From assembly GCA_025890175.1 (NCBI GenBank), contig JANPYM010000006.1, forward strand, positions 1,024,376 through 1,088,375: DNA of 64,000 bases, written 5' to 3'. The stretch's first letter is position 1; each line of letters begins with the position of its first letter. The notes under the pieces were generated by a model that did not search any database, was not told where the DNA came from, and saw nothing but the letters and a program-made list of their open reading frames with translations. Of the stretch, positions 1 to 12,849 are shown piece by piece. This DNA comes from Ciborinia camelliae (taxonomy: Eukaryota > Ascomycota > Leotiomycetes > Helotiales > Sclerotiniaceae). The translations under genes and the position numbers were made by a program.

Positions 1-3000
1 GATAGGCAAATAAAGTGTGGAGTTTGTTTCGGTTCGGCAGCGGCAGCGGCATCACCCATCTTTGAATATCTGCACAATTACCTACTTCATATACATGGTG
101 GATAGAGTGGGGCATCTTATGAAGAAGTTTCGTTCCCAAATAAGACATCACGACATCGCACCTGGTGGCATCCGCTGGGTCAACTCTTTGTGATCTCTCG
201 GCGGTAAAAATGGCTGAGTCGAATTTTGAGTTTATAACCCTGTATATCAGCCCCTCACCTCCATCTTTGCGATAGCAAGCACCATGTCGTAATTCTGCAT
301 TATGATTATAGATTTATAAAAGCTTCAATGCAAGCATTGAGAATGCCGGCAATCTATATTAAGAAGTGATATGAAGTACGGATATGTCACATCTCCACAT
401 TAGAGACCAACTCTCTGCATATCCTCGCCTAAACGCTGCGTGGTTGCTATTTTTGAACTTTGTCTTTGCTTCCTCCCGTGTGCTAGACGATACCAGTTAC
501 TCTTTCAGGAGGGCACAGATCGCTATTCAGACAGTTCTTCGTCATCCCACTATTAGGGCATCATCCCACCATTGGGGATCATTCCACCATTAGGGCACCA
601 ATCTGAGACCTCCGTTACCTGGGTTATAAATGTAATTAACCACCCTACTCACCGGAGATTCTTACCCTTTCAGGCCATTCATATGACCGACAGATTCTCC
701 CAAGTCTCGGAGAATATGTGCAAGATACCAAATAGGGCAGTTTTCATTGATGTTGGAAATGTTTAATTCAAATTTGAGCAATGAAATGTTTTTGTTGCAC
801 GTCGTAGTTTTATGTCAGTTACGTCCTGATCAAAGATTGGCTTTTCTTGGAGAAAGGTTGGAGATATGCATATTTGGTGGGCCGAAAATGAGGAAGCATT
901 CTTTTGTGAATATTTGTGCTGTTATTTCCTCTTCTCGAGTTAAGGTAGATTGAGCCCCGAGGCAAATAATGACGTAGCTTCGTTGCTTGGAATAGACATG
1001 TATTTGCAGGACATGGAGATATTCGATTCCTGTTAATAGAGATGGGTTTTAGCACGAGGACAGTGATAAATAATTTCGATTTGATCTCGGATTAGCATTG
1101 TTTGCAGCTGGTTTTAACCACTGCCAGTTTCAAACAGCCTTCACTATTTTAACATCTTAACGTCTCCATCATTTTAATATACACCTCACTATTCTATGAA
1201 TCTTGCCATCACCATCACATTGAACCATTTGTTATTATATTTGCCACCTTTCATGGATATTAGCTAAGTCCAAGTATGCAATCCATTCCCATGCCCTTAC
1301 TTCTTATGAACACATTCGTCCTCTTAGCTCATGGGAGAAGCCTTCATTACAGACAAGGCCCATATGGCTGAAACACTGATATGTCCAGGAATACTGAAAA
1401 AAATAGTGATTCTCTAGTTAAAGTTTTCTATCCTGAGCGTAACATCCATTGCATGAGTTGCGTTATTCCTTCTCCTAGATTTGTATTTCTTGTTTATATA
1501 GAAAGAAGTACATGGGTTGATTTCCGATATTTTGTTATGCAAAATAATAGATTTAGAAGGTTCTTGTTTCCATTGTTTCTATTCCAAGTACCTATGAGGT
1601 CAATGGTGGGTCTTTGAGCAAGTGAATGTCCTCCTCGGGTGGTAGATAGCTTCACGGTCTTCTTCTTATTCTCTTGTACTTATATAGATGTCTTCCTCAG
1701 AGCAAGAATATTAATTTCAAGACCATTATATTGTTTATCCTGAAGCCATAGGTTTGTCAAACCATTATTGCCTATATGGTACCTCGTGCAAGTTTCCGCC
1801 CTTTGAAATAATGGATGATTATAATTTCAACTTCTTCCACTGGCATATCCACGGGAGATTCGCTGTAGAGTTGTCAGAATATCATCTTTACTATCCTCAA
1901 CACACAGTAATGACGAAAAAGATTCTTCTCCCTTACCATAATCCCCGGTCATCGTTATCTCGCCTCTCTTCCTCTTCACCCCACCTCACCATTTACCTCC
2001 TCTGCCAGGCCAACAAGACCAACACAACAAGTTAATAGTATGTATCTATTTCAGTCTGAAACCACTTGATTACGAATTGAAGTAATATTGACATGGATGC
2101 TTTTGATTATTGTCAATTGAGCTTCTATCATTATTGATATTCACTTCGCATGACAGCCAGCTGTGGAAAGATTGACAAATTTATTTGTTGCTAATTTAAT
2201 TTGAAATCCATTCCTGGCGATGTCACTGTCATTCTCCCTTATTTATACACTTGAAGTAAAGTATGCGTTGACATGGACTCTTCTATAAGTTTCCCCGATA
2301 CCTTTTGTTGCAAGAGATGCATCAACAATATTAAGAACTGAAGGAGCTGAAGACGCCGGAGGTGAGTGAAATCTTCTGGAAATAAAGGGCCACAAAATCT
2401 GGGGTAGGTATGTGTGTATTCATGCTACTAATAGAAATACACGGCAATGGTACAGCGGCCGAAATTGAGCGTATTATATATTTATTTCCTGCAATTAACT
2501 CTTCATAATATTATTCATATAATATCCATGCTATTGTCTCCGTCTCATCTTCTAATCGAATAAGAAAGGAGCCAAACAATTATATTTGAGGACTCAGAAG
2601 AGGTGCTACGAGATATCAATACCGTACAGCCGGTTGGGCTACCCGTAAATGTAAATGGGCGTTTCGGATTTCAAATATGAGACAAAGGTAGTTTTTTTGA
2701 GATTTTATTGTATTCTTTGTGTTTGGTGAATTTAAAGGCAGATAGATGTGTATTGTTTGTTGAATTTATTCTCTTTCAATCAAGTATGCTCTAGGCTTTA
2801 GTTTCGAGAACTTTGTATAGGAATAATCGATTTTGATGGGCATGAAGGGAAGAAACCAAGTCAAGCTCGCCACATTCAAGTTCAACAGAAGAGAAATCTC
2901 ATAGCTACTGGAATCATATGGAAGCGACTCATCTGAACTCTCCCTAACGCTGTAGTCCTATTGGAATCTCAGCAAATATGTATATATCAAGAACTTGCAA

Positions 3001-3047
3001 CATCTCATTCAGCAAACTATCCAACTACGCAAATCCTCTAAACAAAT
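1..3047. other. gene-poor stretch, no gene recognised
   Basis: No reading frame here looks like a protein. All are under about 95 codons and have no recognisable domain or consistent composition, and I could not join them with plausible introns. The only ordered structure I noticed is a short imperfect tandem repeat near 541-600. No tRNA A/B-box pair was seen on either strand. A small multi-exon gene could be hidden here, because such genes are hard to see by eye. Confidence 0.5.
545..598. repeat. imperfect tandem repeat, about 3 copies of an 18-20 nt unit
   Basis: Three degenerate copies of a unit close to ATCCCACCATTAGGGC follow one another, with variants ACTATTAGGG, ACCATTGGGG and ACCATTAGGG. 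The array is short and lies in non-coding DNA. Nothing suggests a function. Confidence 0.6.
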
Positions 3048-3788
3048 ATGGCAAGACGACGGGAAGCGTTCAGCGCAGCGCCAGCTAGCGCTCTGACTCC
3101 AGACGATAAATCCAAATTTATCAGGTGGCTTGTACAAACCGACCCAGTTCTCCCATTTAAGACGATTGTGAAAAGGTGTCGCGAAGACGAGGCATTCAGA
3201 AGGTTCATTCCACTGAGGAAAGTGAAAGGAGAGAGAAATGAAATCCCCACAAAGTCTCCCAAGTGGGTTGTAAAGTTCTAACAACGAATATGGGACGAGG
3301 GAAATTATCCTAATGCGACTCCACAGCAGAAAGATTTGAGACGGCAAATCGAGAGATGTCAGATTAGGGGGAGGAATAAGAGATATTCCAAATTCTAAGG
3401 GGAAGAAAAAAAGGGAATTTCCCTCAACGATCGATGATTATGGATGAGCCTTGAGGAGTCTGTGGGTGATGAGGTCGATTGAGGACTTGGAATCGATCGA
3501 AACGATAGAAAACAGCGAGAAGACATCAGCGAGCAGCAAGCAGGCGAGAAAGATAGGAACAACAAAGAAAAAAGCCAAGAACTCGAGAAACACGGAGACC
3601 TGTCACATGCAGAAAGTCCAACTGAGATATCAAGTGAAGATGGTAGTGGGAATACAACGAGAACGGAACGACTTGTAGAGGACAATGAGACGGCGAGGAA
3701 GAGAAAGAGACATGCAAACTACAGGGCTAGCAAAAAGGAAAGGAAACTGAATGAGAAACAATTGGGGCATAGAAGGAATTTTAGTTAG
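3048..3788 (+). pseudogene. decayed coding-like region, family not recognised
   Basis: An ATG frame runs 3048-3281 and encodes 77 residues with protein-like composition (basic start, then charged and hydrophobic alternation). After one in-frame TAA the same frame continues for about 40 more codon-like residues rich in Q, R, K and N. A second frame, 3444-3788, has one TGA early and then about 100 codons rich in E, K, D and S, ending in a basic RKRKR-type stretch like a nuclear-localisation signal. Together these look like one gene broken by stops and a frame shift, or a lineage-specific gene whose introns I cannot place. No domain is recognised. Chance open frames remain possible. Confidence 0.3.
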
Positions 3789-6442
3789 AACATCATCATG
3801 GGTTAAGGAGTGGAGAAGAATAATAAATAGGATTAGGAAAACGCTTCTCATGGTGCCACTAAGCCATCATCTTTCACATTATCCGAATTTTCTTGTTCTT
3901 TTCCCCCAGAATTTATCAGATGATAGCTCCAGCAAAGTAGGTCGATTCTAGATTATTGCATCATGCTCGCTAGGAGGTATCCTTCTATCAATTTGCACCA
4001 TCAGGCCTAGCCCTTTTCTCCATCGTAATCAGTGTCTGATCCATAACTTGATATCCTCATTTGATATATCGCCTTCGATCCATATTGTAATACATGGCTA
4101 AAACTCATCTGATACTGTAGCATGGCAAAATACCTAGATATGCATGCAAAATACTGATGAATTTGGAGGTGGATAGGCAGGTAGGCACTTAAATTGTGAA
4201 TAGCATACTGCCATTCAGAATAATCAAGAAGTATATCCTCAAAACATTCCATCCCATCATTAGACCCCTCCATCCCATCCCACAATGCGAGAACCAAAAC
4301 TCGCCAACCAACTACCAACTGAATTCACCTCCCCTTCCCCCACTCACCCACACCTATACATAAATATTCAAATAACCATACAGCACACAACTAATAATCC
4401 TGTTTGGCGCAGGTAGTAGAGCGATCACATCAGCTATTACCACAACGGGCAGGATATTAGCCACAATCCTACAGACCACTGGATTGGGATGGAGGCACCG
4501 GCAACCATTTTGCCATTTCCTTTTGATGTTTTTTTATGTAGAGGAGGGGCGATTATGAGTGTGTGTGGGAACGGCTTTTGAGGTTACGGTTCTATTTGTA
4601 GACGCCGGGTGTTTTATGGATTCACTTCATACTACGGCAATCAAAAGACTATAAGTGAGGAGACATCATAGCGGTATTGGTTCTCCTCAGGCACTTCCAT
4701 AAGATAATATAAGATTCAACCAAGCAGGCAAGCAAGCATCTAAAGACCATGAAGAATGAGAGTCTTGCATTTACAAATAGCACTAAGATATATGCCATCA
4801 TAAAACCACAGAAAACAATGATACGCGACACGACAGAACAGAATCCCTCAAATCCCTCAAATCCCACGTCCCCCACGTCCCCCACCTGCTGAATCACAGT
4901 ATCAATACCCTAAGCGCATGCACTTCCAACAGTAGGTTGTATGCAACTACTACACTTGCGATCCTCGTATGTACGATAGCAACTTGTATCTCTACATGTT
5001 TAATATTGAAGGATGTTTGAGGGTTTGAAAATGGAGAACAAATAGTTACGGCAAGAAATAGGATGAGGAAGATGGTTGCGATATATATGTACGTATGTGA
5101 ACGGGGAGAAATGTGATTGTGATATACTTGATTCATGCGCAGATATCCGATTAGAAGAGGATGTGAAAATCAAAAATTGATATGCTGTAAAATATCTATA
5201 TGATGATTGATTTGATGCTACTCACCACTCGGCGTAGGATCACGATGCAAGAAAACAGTATTCCTGGAAACAAACATCCATATACTGTAGATATTTCTTC
5301 AATCCTAGATCTATGTGCGTATCGGTAGCGTATATTTCAACACCAGTACTCTACACCACTACACAAAATCCGAAACAGATATGAAGATTTGCAACGGAAT
5401 CCTCCCTCGGCATACTGATACCGTAGTATGTTGCGGCGCAGAAAAAAATCCATTATTCATGACGACACGAGGGCACCATCGAATCCACGAAGAACTTTCT
5501 TTCATCCCTAACAAAAGTAGGATTTCCATCCGCCAGTCATACCATCCAAATCCAGCATCCAGACCCCCATTCCAGTTAAGCACCATACGCGGAAAATCCA
5601 TCTTCTGTACCGGAGTCTATTTCCCTTGCCCTCACTACCACCTCCACGCCGACCTCTCACTCCCACTGTGATCATTTTTCTGCACTTCTGGACTTCCTTC
5701 CGCATAGTATGCAATCAGTAAAAGGATTCTTCAATCGCACAATGCAACTGACGCATCCTTCCATCTACACGCTCCTCTGCACTCATTCCTTTGCGCAAAA
5801 CAATGAATGGGATAAGCATGGCAAGCACGACAAGCACGAAAAACACGACAAGAAATCCGATCTCAGATCCTCTGTTTCGCGATATGCAACAAAAGAATTT
5901 GTGCTTTGGTTATTCAGCCACTTAACTTATCTCACCGGTCATTAAGTAATCACTTTCTTTAATTCTCAAATACTGCGAGTGAGATGTACAAATGAGATCC
6001 TGGTATGAATTAAAATCTTGAGCGGAATCCTTCTCGTGTTGGAAGAATGTTTCGGAGAAGACGAGACATTCACATACGATAGTACAAAGAGAGAGTACCA
6101 ATGTACTGTAGCTTTGCGGCGAGGTACGAAGAGGATTCAACTGCCGGAATTTCGTACAATAGAGTTACCAACTCGTTGGTTCTATTTCTTTGTAGCTGGA
6201 GATTGATCCATGCAGGTGTGTGATTTAAGATATCGATGTACAGAATGTCTGAGAGCGATGCAAGTAGACTGTTTTGACTTATTCGCCACCTCTTTGTGTA
6301 TCGCTCTAACCAACATCTTGGTAGATGCAGTATGAGAGAAATTAAATGGTAGTGAAGCCAATTTACTGGCGCAAAATGAGTAAAATAGCGAGCCACAACT
6401 AGGTAGCTAATCCTTCTTTGTTTCGACCTTAAGGTCACAGCC

Positions 6443-6482
6443 TCACAGGCGCAGGCACAGGCACAGACACAGACACAGGCGC
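6443..6482. repeat. hexanucleotide microsatellite (CACAGG/CACAGA)n
   Basis: A run of CACAGG and CACAGA hexamers with a few substitutions, in non-coding DNA. It creates a Cys/Ala-rich open frame on the minus strand that should not be read as a gene. Confidence 0.8.
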
Positions 6483-6698
6483 TGGTATAATCACTCACGG
6501 TAGATACCTAGTCTACTCAAGAAGATACGGACTAACTTTCTCATCACTTGATAATAGTAACTTGCTATAGAATAATCTGATACAATCTAGAAAGAAATAG
6601 TCAAATGGAACTTTGGTCTTTGAATTTCCACCCGTAGACACCATCGTTTCAAACTTTGAAGTGTACATTTTGAGGACCCTGGTAAGCAAGACCCTACG

Positions 6699-6726
6699 GT
6701 AAGGCAAGGTAAGGCAAGGTAAGGCA
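6699..6726. repeat. short tandem repeat (AAGGTAAGGC)n
   Basis: Near-perfect copies of a 10-nt unit, AAGGT plus AAGGC, in non-coding sequence. Confidence 0.75.
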
Positions 6727-9700
6727 GGAAAGAAAGAAACCTTGGAAAGTATGATTTCGCACAAATGCCAGAAAAAAATACCCTTTAGGACGTTCGAAGT
6801 CCGAAGCTATTTTGGATACTTCATTAGTCTCCGATGTCAATGTTTCAGCAGAGCAGTCTAGTCAGAGAATCGGCATGTGATGTGTGGTATCTTCAAATCT
6901 GAAGATACAGATCTAGAAGTAAATCATTGGAGTACAACATAGCGAAAAGTTGCGAATTAGACGCCGACACCGAGTTACTGGTCCAGCAAATACAGCTGAA
7001 GAAAATTTACGGATAATTATAGAAGAATGGTCGCTTTGGCGGTCTTTGGAAGCGCTTCCGTAGTCACGAGCTCAACATATTTTGGGTCTGGTAGCTGGGG
7101 TAAAATGACAGCGAATACCTGCCGATCGGTAGTGAGTAAAAGTGGCTGAAGTACGTTGACAGATTATTATTATTATTATTGATGAATGTATTAACGCTTT
7201 CTTAGTTGTTTACCCACGGCATTGGTGCTTGGTGAATCTACAACAAATGAAGGGATGTACACAGATGCAATCATGTAAAGAAGCGGCAACCCAAGTCGCG
7301 ACGAACCGATGAACAATTTCCATACAATGGCATAAAAAGATGAGACAGCCGTGCTCTTCTCTCCAATGAGAATCCTGAAGAGCTCAAGCTCTGAGTCGAT
7401 GTTTTCGATGTTTCATGCATACCTGCATTGATTTATCCATGATTAGACTAACATTTATTTATTGTGAATTCTTAGTGTGAAGGGACGATGGAGAAATATT
7501 GCGAACCAATCAATTGGAGGATATATCTTGGAAAATGCAGCAAATAATCTTTCTAATTTCTGATTGATCATCCAAATGGGCAAAGCAAGCGCTCGATGGT
7601 GGATTTTCTGCATTCAAAGAGACGCACCTTACTCTAAGCAAGAAATGATTACCAGTACATCCATCATCTTGGTAGTTGGGCTAAAGTATGAAGGTGGAAT
7701 TGATTGCATGTACTCCGTATGTACATTGTCTCTACCGAAGACTGTATTTTCGGGATCACTGCATCGCATCGTATAGTGGAGTCCTGTGAGCTGCTGTAGC
7801 ACGGGGAATAATGGGTATGGATGGGATTGGGAGGTTTCTATGGCGGTACATATATATATTGCATGTACTATGTATGTATGTAAACGCCGAGCTTAATTGC
7901 TGAAGATACTCGAGTGGCTGGAAGATCTCGAAAGACACATACTGCGCGCGTACCTGCTTTTCTTTGCCTAACTACGAGTACGGTACTTGCTTAAAGATTC
8001 TACCTACCTTCAGATGTTAAGAATTTCGGGGAATTTGTTGCGAGCTGTGGGAAAGCATTGGCAAATTGGCATCGATGATCTTTGTTCATGGAATATAAAA
8101 ATAAAAATAAGTATTAAATTGATCAAGGTACGGAGTGAAAATCATAATGACAGCGGTAGCTCATGTAGTATCTTCCTACGTATGCCGCCCGTCTCTATAT
8201 TGTATGTAGTTTATGATCAAACTGCGAAATAGACTTTGTATCCTTTCCTCAAGGGCAAATGGGTGATGCGCAAACGTGGTTGAGCTGCCAAATGATCAAT
8301 CATCACTTGACTAACAATAATGTTCACCTCCTTCATGTTCGATCGCCTATTTTCCGAATTCCCTAATACACGTTTACACTAGGATTGATCATGAAGATTT
8401 TCTGGGAAAGAATGATTCCGTGATTTTTAAACGGGCAACACCTTGCTATAGTTCGGATATATTACGCAGAAGAGGTTTGAAATTGATGATCAAACAGGTA
8501 CCCGACTTTTACGCTTGACCTGATCCGTACGATCGACCTCGTTGTACCTTGAACGTAAGCGCAGGTACAGGAATGCCTTTTGAGAATCCCTCCCCGAAAC
8601 TTGTGACGGCGGAAAATACTTTCCATTTTCGATGATGTGCTTTCCATATGATCGTGATGAATTTGTTGAGATGAGTTACGGATGTCGGAGTGGGAAAACA
8701 TGTGCCTCTTGCATTTGGAGGAGGGGGGCGACGCCATAGATTGGATGTACTTTGAATCATACATATGCAGGTAGAGATGACAAGGTACATCCTGTATGTA
8801 TCATGTATCATTTCGTGGCTATTTGGTGCAGTGATGGTTGCATTTGATCCGTGCCGATTGATTGGAAGAATTGGGGGGTCCAGTTCAGAGCTCACGCTGT
8901 TATAAGCCATGCAATTGATGGCGGGGATTGGCGTATTACTGACTACCTAGATATGACATTGTGAAATCTGACAAAGGACAAACGAGAGAAAACAGCGGCA
9001 GTGATGGCCAGGTTTTCATGTTCTCATCATGACCGAAGTGATGGGAAGATACTGGAAATTAATGGATGTCGGTTGCTGAATCGCTATACCGACCCGAGAT
9101 ACAACCCAGATGTGGATAAAAATAGCAACAGTATTCTACAAACAATGAGAAAGCCGACAATCTCAACATATCGTCTCGTATTGCATGGATCTGTCGAGAT
9201 TTGTGATGAACATGTTTGCCATATTACTTCCATCTGAAAGATCTGAAGCAGGACGGCCGAATGTTCTCAAGTTCGAAGACTTGAGAATGGCAAGGCAGCC
9301 ATTCTCAACGAAGTCGTCACGAAAAATAGTACCTGCATTTCTGAAGCAAGCCGAGATCTCCTCAGCGGCGTTTCATATTAATGTATCAACAGACTCGGAA
9401 GACATACTAACCTTCTTGGTAATTTGCGGGTGGAAACACCCATATTTGGAGGGGAGGTCACATCTTTTATACCTGAGGAGTGGCATTCGCCAATTTCATC
9501 TTTCGTAAAAAGCTTCGATCCAAGGTAATCCATGCACTCCTATAATGACTCAATTAGCAGTCATAGCAATGTTGATCCAAATAGTCCCGCGCTCAGATCG
9601 CGCACCATCAATGCAGCGGGAGAGGCATTTACACTTCATCACGCTCGTCCACAAGTTCAATGCGAAGGGTCTTCTTTGGACTCTGATGATCCTTCCAATG

Positions 9701-11671
9701 TTGACGCTCTGTTACCGCATGAAGTTCCTTAGGGCTTCCAATGAATTATCTTTTGCACTGACTGGATCATCTGTGGCTTGGATACTTCTCCTCATTTAAT
9801 GGATAATAATACTTCCATCGGCCCTTCCCCTCATGATCCACTCCCTCCCCACGCAAAAAGGTGATTTCTTTTTCCATACATGGTATTCCCAGTTCCTGAT
9901 CAAGATCAAATATAGAAACATACTATCTTCAGCTTCCTCAATGGCGAGTTCCGAGTCCCCAAGCGGTCGCACTAACCCATTTCGTGATATCCAATTCTAA
10001 TTTCGGTCCCATTACTCCGCTCTCCGTATCTGTACGACCTTCCATACTCCATTAACTTATGGGCCAATGACTTTAGATCGTTATGTCGATGAAAGAGCGT
10101 TCCTTTCTGTGAGGTTCGATTTGAAAGCAATTTGCATAGGGAGGAACCACAAAACTTACTCCCGATGCAAGAAACATGGTCCAGATATGCAGATGGCAAG
10201 GTCACGGAGATTACCTAGCAAATAGGGTATATAAAGCCGATGCAAGAGGTGACATAAGATTCATAAACAGGCATCATAACAAGGGATGAGGGAGAAGAAA
10301 AAAGAGAGGGGCTAAAAGCTATATGTTTCATATTTGAACTAAATGCTTTCATTATGAAATTCTTTGTGAAATATCGCACTATACCCAGTTTTTCAGATAT
10401 TAACTCACAAGTTCTACCTACGGAGTAATGAGCTTTGGGTGATTCGATGGTCTGGTTAACTAAACCCAAAAAACAACCGCCGAAACACAAATTTCCTGCT
10501 CTCCTCAGATGCTGCACTAGAAACAAAGCCACCACCTTGAAAACGGCACAGTAGCATCCGTAGGTTCCAAATTCATAGAAATAGTACACCCACCCCCATT
10601 ACCATTATCGGTACATTTAGTTATGCTTCGCCTCGTTCCTATTCCTACCTCATTCTTACTTGTTGGATAAGTCATCAATGATATGAAAGAAAAGTAACAA
10701 ATAGGTTGTATATGCGTGAGATAAGATATTGGGAGAGGCAGTGAGAGGAAAAGGGAGGGAGATCAGAAATAAGCGCCAGGGGCAGAATATGCCGCGTACA
10801 GTCGTCTTAGCATTTCGGAGTATATCTTAAACACCAAGGCCTGAGGTGAACATACTATATCTACTATTAAGCCCCACCAGTTATGTAAAACGGGCAAAAA
10901 AGGCTTTTGGGAATAATAATAAGGGATGCTTAAGCTATAACTTGAAAGCAATAGTAATAGAAGCCATAGTGAGAAGATGGACCGTGGAAGACTGGAAAGC
11001 TGGAAGAATTAATCACTCCGTGATTTCTTTTTCTCTAGGCTTTAATGAGAGTAGCACGAAAGTATCTAATTTAGGACAGTTGGATTAGTAATTTGTTGAT
11101 ATTTAGTCATTAGGTTTACAAATGTACAAGAAAGAGTTCAGTTGTCCAAGTCTCTAAGTTTATAACCAGCATTTAGGCCTACCTAGGTAGATGAACGATG
11201 AGCACCTCTAGTTCCTATTGTATAGTATATATAGGTAGTATATGAGTAATACGATAGATATTACATACTCTATATAGGCGTCCTTTCAATAATGCCGATC
11301 GCCCAACGCCTATTATAACGATGGCTTGGCGGTTAATGTTCTTGAGTCGTACATTAATAGGTGTTCTTTAAATCTGGTGGTGCTGCTTTTAAGTTTGCAT
11401 AATATATATAGTCCCTCAGTTTTCCATCGAATAATGATAAAAATAATAGAACATTTAAATCAAAGACATATTATTTACCAATCACTTTCTAAAGAATCTT
11501 AAAGTGATTCTATATCACAGGGCAATTCATTATTTATGGATTTCTTTACTGTAAAACGATGGGGATTTCCATTCAACATCCACTTATACAAATTCACTTG
11601 CTAATTCTCGATAGGAAAAGCTCACGAAGTTTGAAAGGGTTGAAAGTGGAATACAATATAGGGAAATTGTA

Positions 11672-11760
11672 AAATACATATATATATATACATACATACA
11701 TACATACATATACACATACATAAATATATACATACATATGTACATACATATGTACATACG
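11672..11760. repeat. AT-rich CATA/TATG microsatellite
   Basis: About 90 nt of (TA)n and (CATA)n with interspersed ATGTAC units. On the minus strand it reads in all three frames as Tyr/Met/Val/Cys-rich peptides, the source of three spurious open frames. Confidence 0.85.
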
Positions 11761-12325
11761 ATTGCATACATACGCCGACGAGGAGAAGAAAGCCATTTAC
11801 AACACGCATGCAACTTCAGATTCAGGTTCACCTCCCCCATCTCGGAAAGTCTTTATTGGCATCACACTCAGGATCCTGTACTACTACCTAATACCTACAG
11901 TATCCCATCCCTCATCCTTCCTTCTTCAGTATATACGGTACCTCCCTTATTCTTGCACTCATTCACCCGCATATCGCATATCACATACCCGGACTGGCCA
12001 GATACATAATCCATACGACCTTGATAACCTTTCATCTGTTCCCCCCTGAAAGGCTTTTGGTTCAGATCACGATAGTAAACCAATCTGATCCTTCGAACCT
12101 TCTTCCACTGCCTTAGTCACTCAAACCTATAAGCAATAAGTCCTGTTTCCGCTCAAAACCCTTTTTTTTACATACATTACGACTTGTAAGGAGCAACGGG
12201 CAAGCACAAAAAGAAAAGGCAAAAAGTCGTCTAGCAAAGCATTCCTCCTCTCCTCCAACCGGCGGTACACTCAATCAACAAAGGGGACACGAGGATCTCC
12301 AGGGGTTAGACTTTCTCTCACGTCA

Positions 12326-12815
12326 ATGTCTAAATTTCAGCGACCTGAGCATCGGACGGTCCTAACCTCACTTTTCATTTTTAACTTTGAAAAGAGCAAG
12401 CAAGTAAAAACGATTGGAGACTTGTATTTGAGTATTCCAGATTTTGAGGATAGTGAGTATTTTGAGCACAATTCCAAGTCCAACCACGGTCAAATCAACC
12501 ATCAAATCATCCCCTTGACCATTTCTTACCACACTCATCTCACTCATTTTCCCTCCCTTGTAAGCAACGCAAGCGAGGATAGGCCAGGGTAATCAATCCA
12601 AAGCCAAAGCAGCGAGCGCGATCATAACCAATCCTGGGAAGGAAAATATTACCAAAAAGAAGTTAGAACGAACAGGAGAGGAGGACAGGACATCTTTGAG
12701 TCTTGACTCTTGGGAGCGGACCCATCCACTCAATTTCCACCAGCGTTCTTCCTTGGCTCCTCATATCATAGGTACCCCATTCCAATTTATATGCGATTAT
12801 TAATAATATTTAATC

Positions 12816-12849
<34 letters not shown>

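Larger units (their letters stand above)
3789..12325. other. 8.5-kb gene-poor stretch with microsatellites
   Basis: No convincing gene on either strand. Open frames are short, mostly lack a real ATG or are low complexity, and none shows a family motif. Simple repeats occur at 6443-6482, 6699-6726, 7163-7180 and 11672-11760. The 9-mer TACTCCGTA or its complement occurs at 7711 and 10419, and a perfect 12-bp palindrome at 11179. The ATG frame at 9532-9732 (66 codons) is mildly protein-like but isolated. This is unusual spacing beside the gene-dense right half, where genes sit every 2-3 kb. Confidence 0.5.

Noticed and set aside
5315..5671. 118-codon + strand frame and its minus-strand mirror
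   Set aside because: The start codon is GTG; His/Thr/Pro-biased with no family features.
8509..8910. 133-codon minus-strand frame
   Set aside because: No domain, mixed random composition, no neighbouring exons.
9532..9732. 66-codon ATG frame with mildly protein-like composition
   Set aside because: Too short, overlaps another open frame of equal merit, no splice partners found; mentioned only in the region entry.
11584..11840. Three overlapping minus-strand frames rich in Tyr, Met, Val and Cys
   Set aside because: They are translations of the CATA/TATG microsatellite in three phases.
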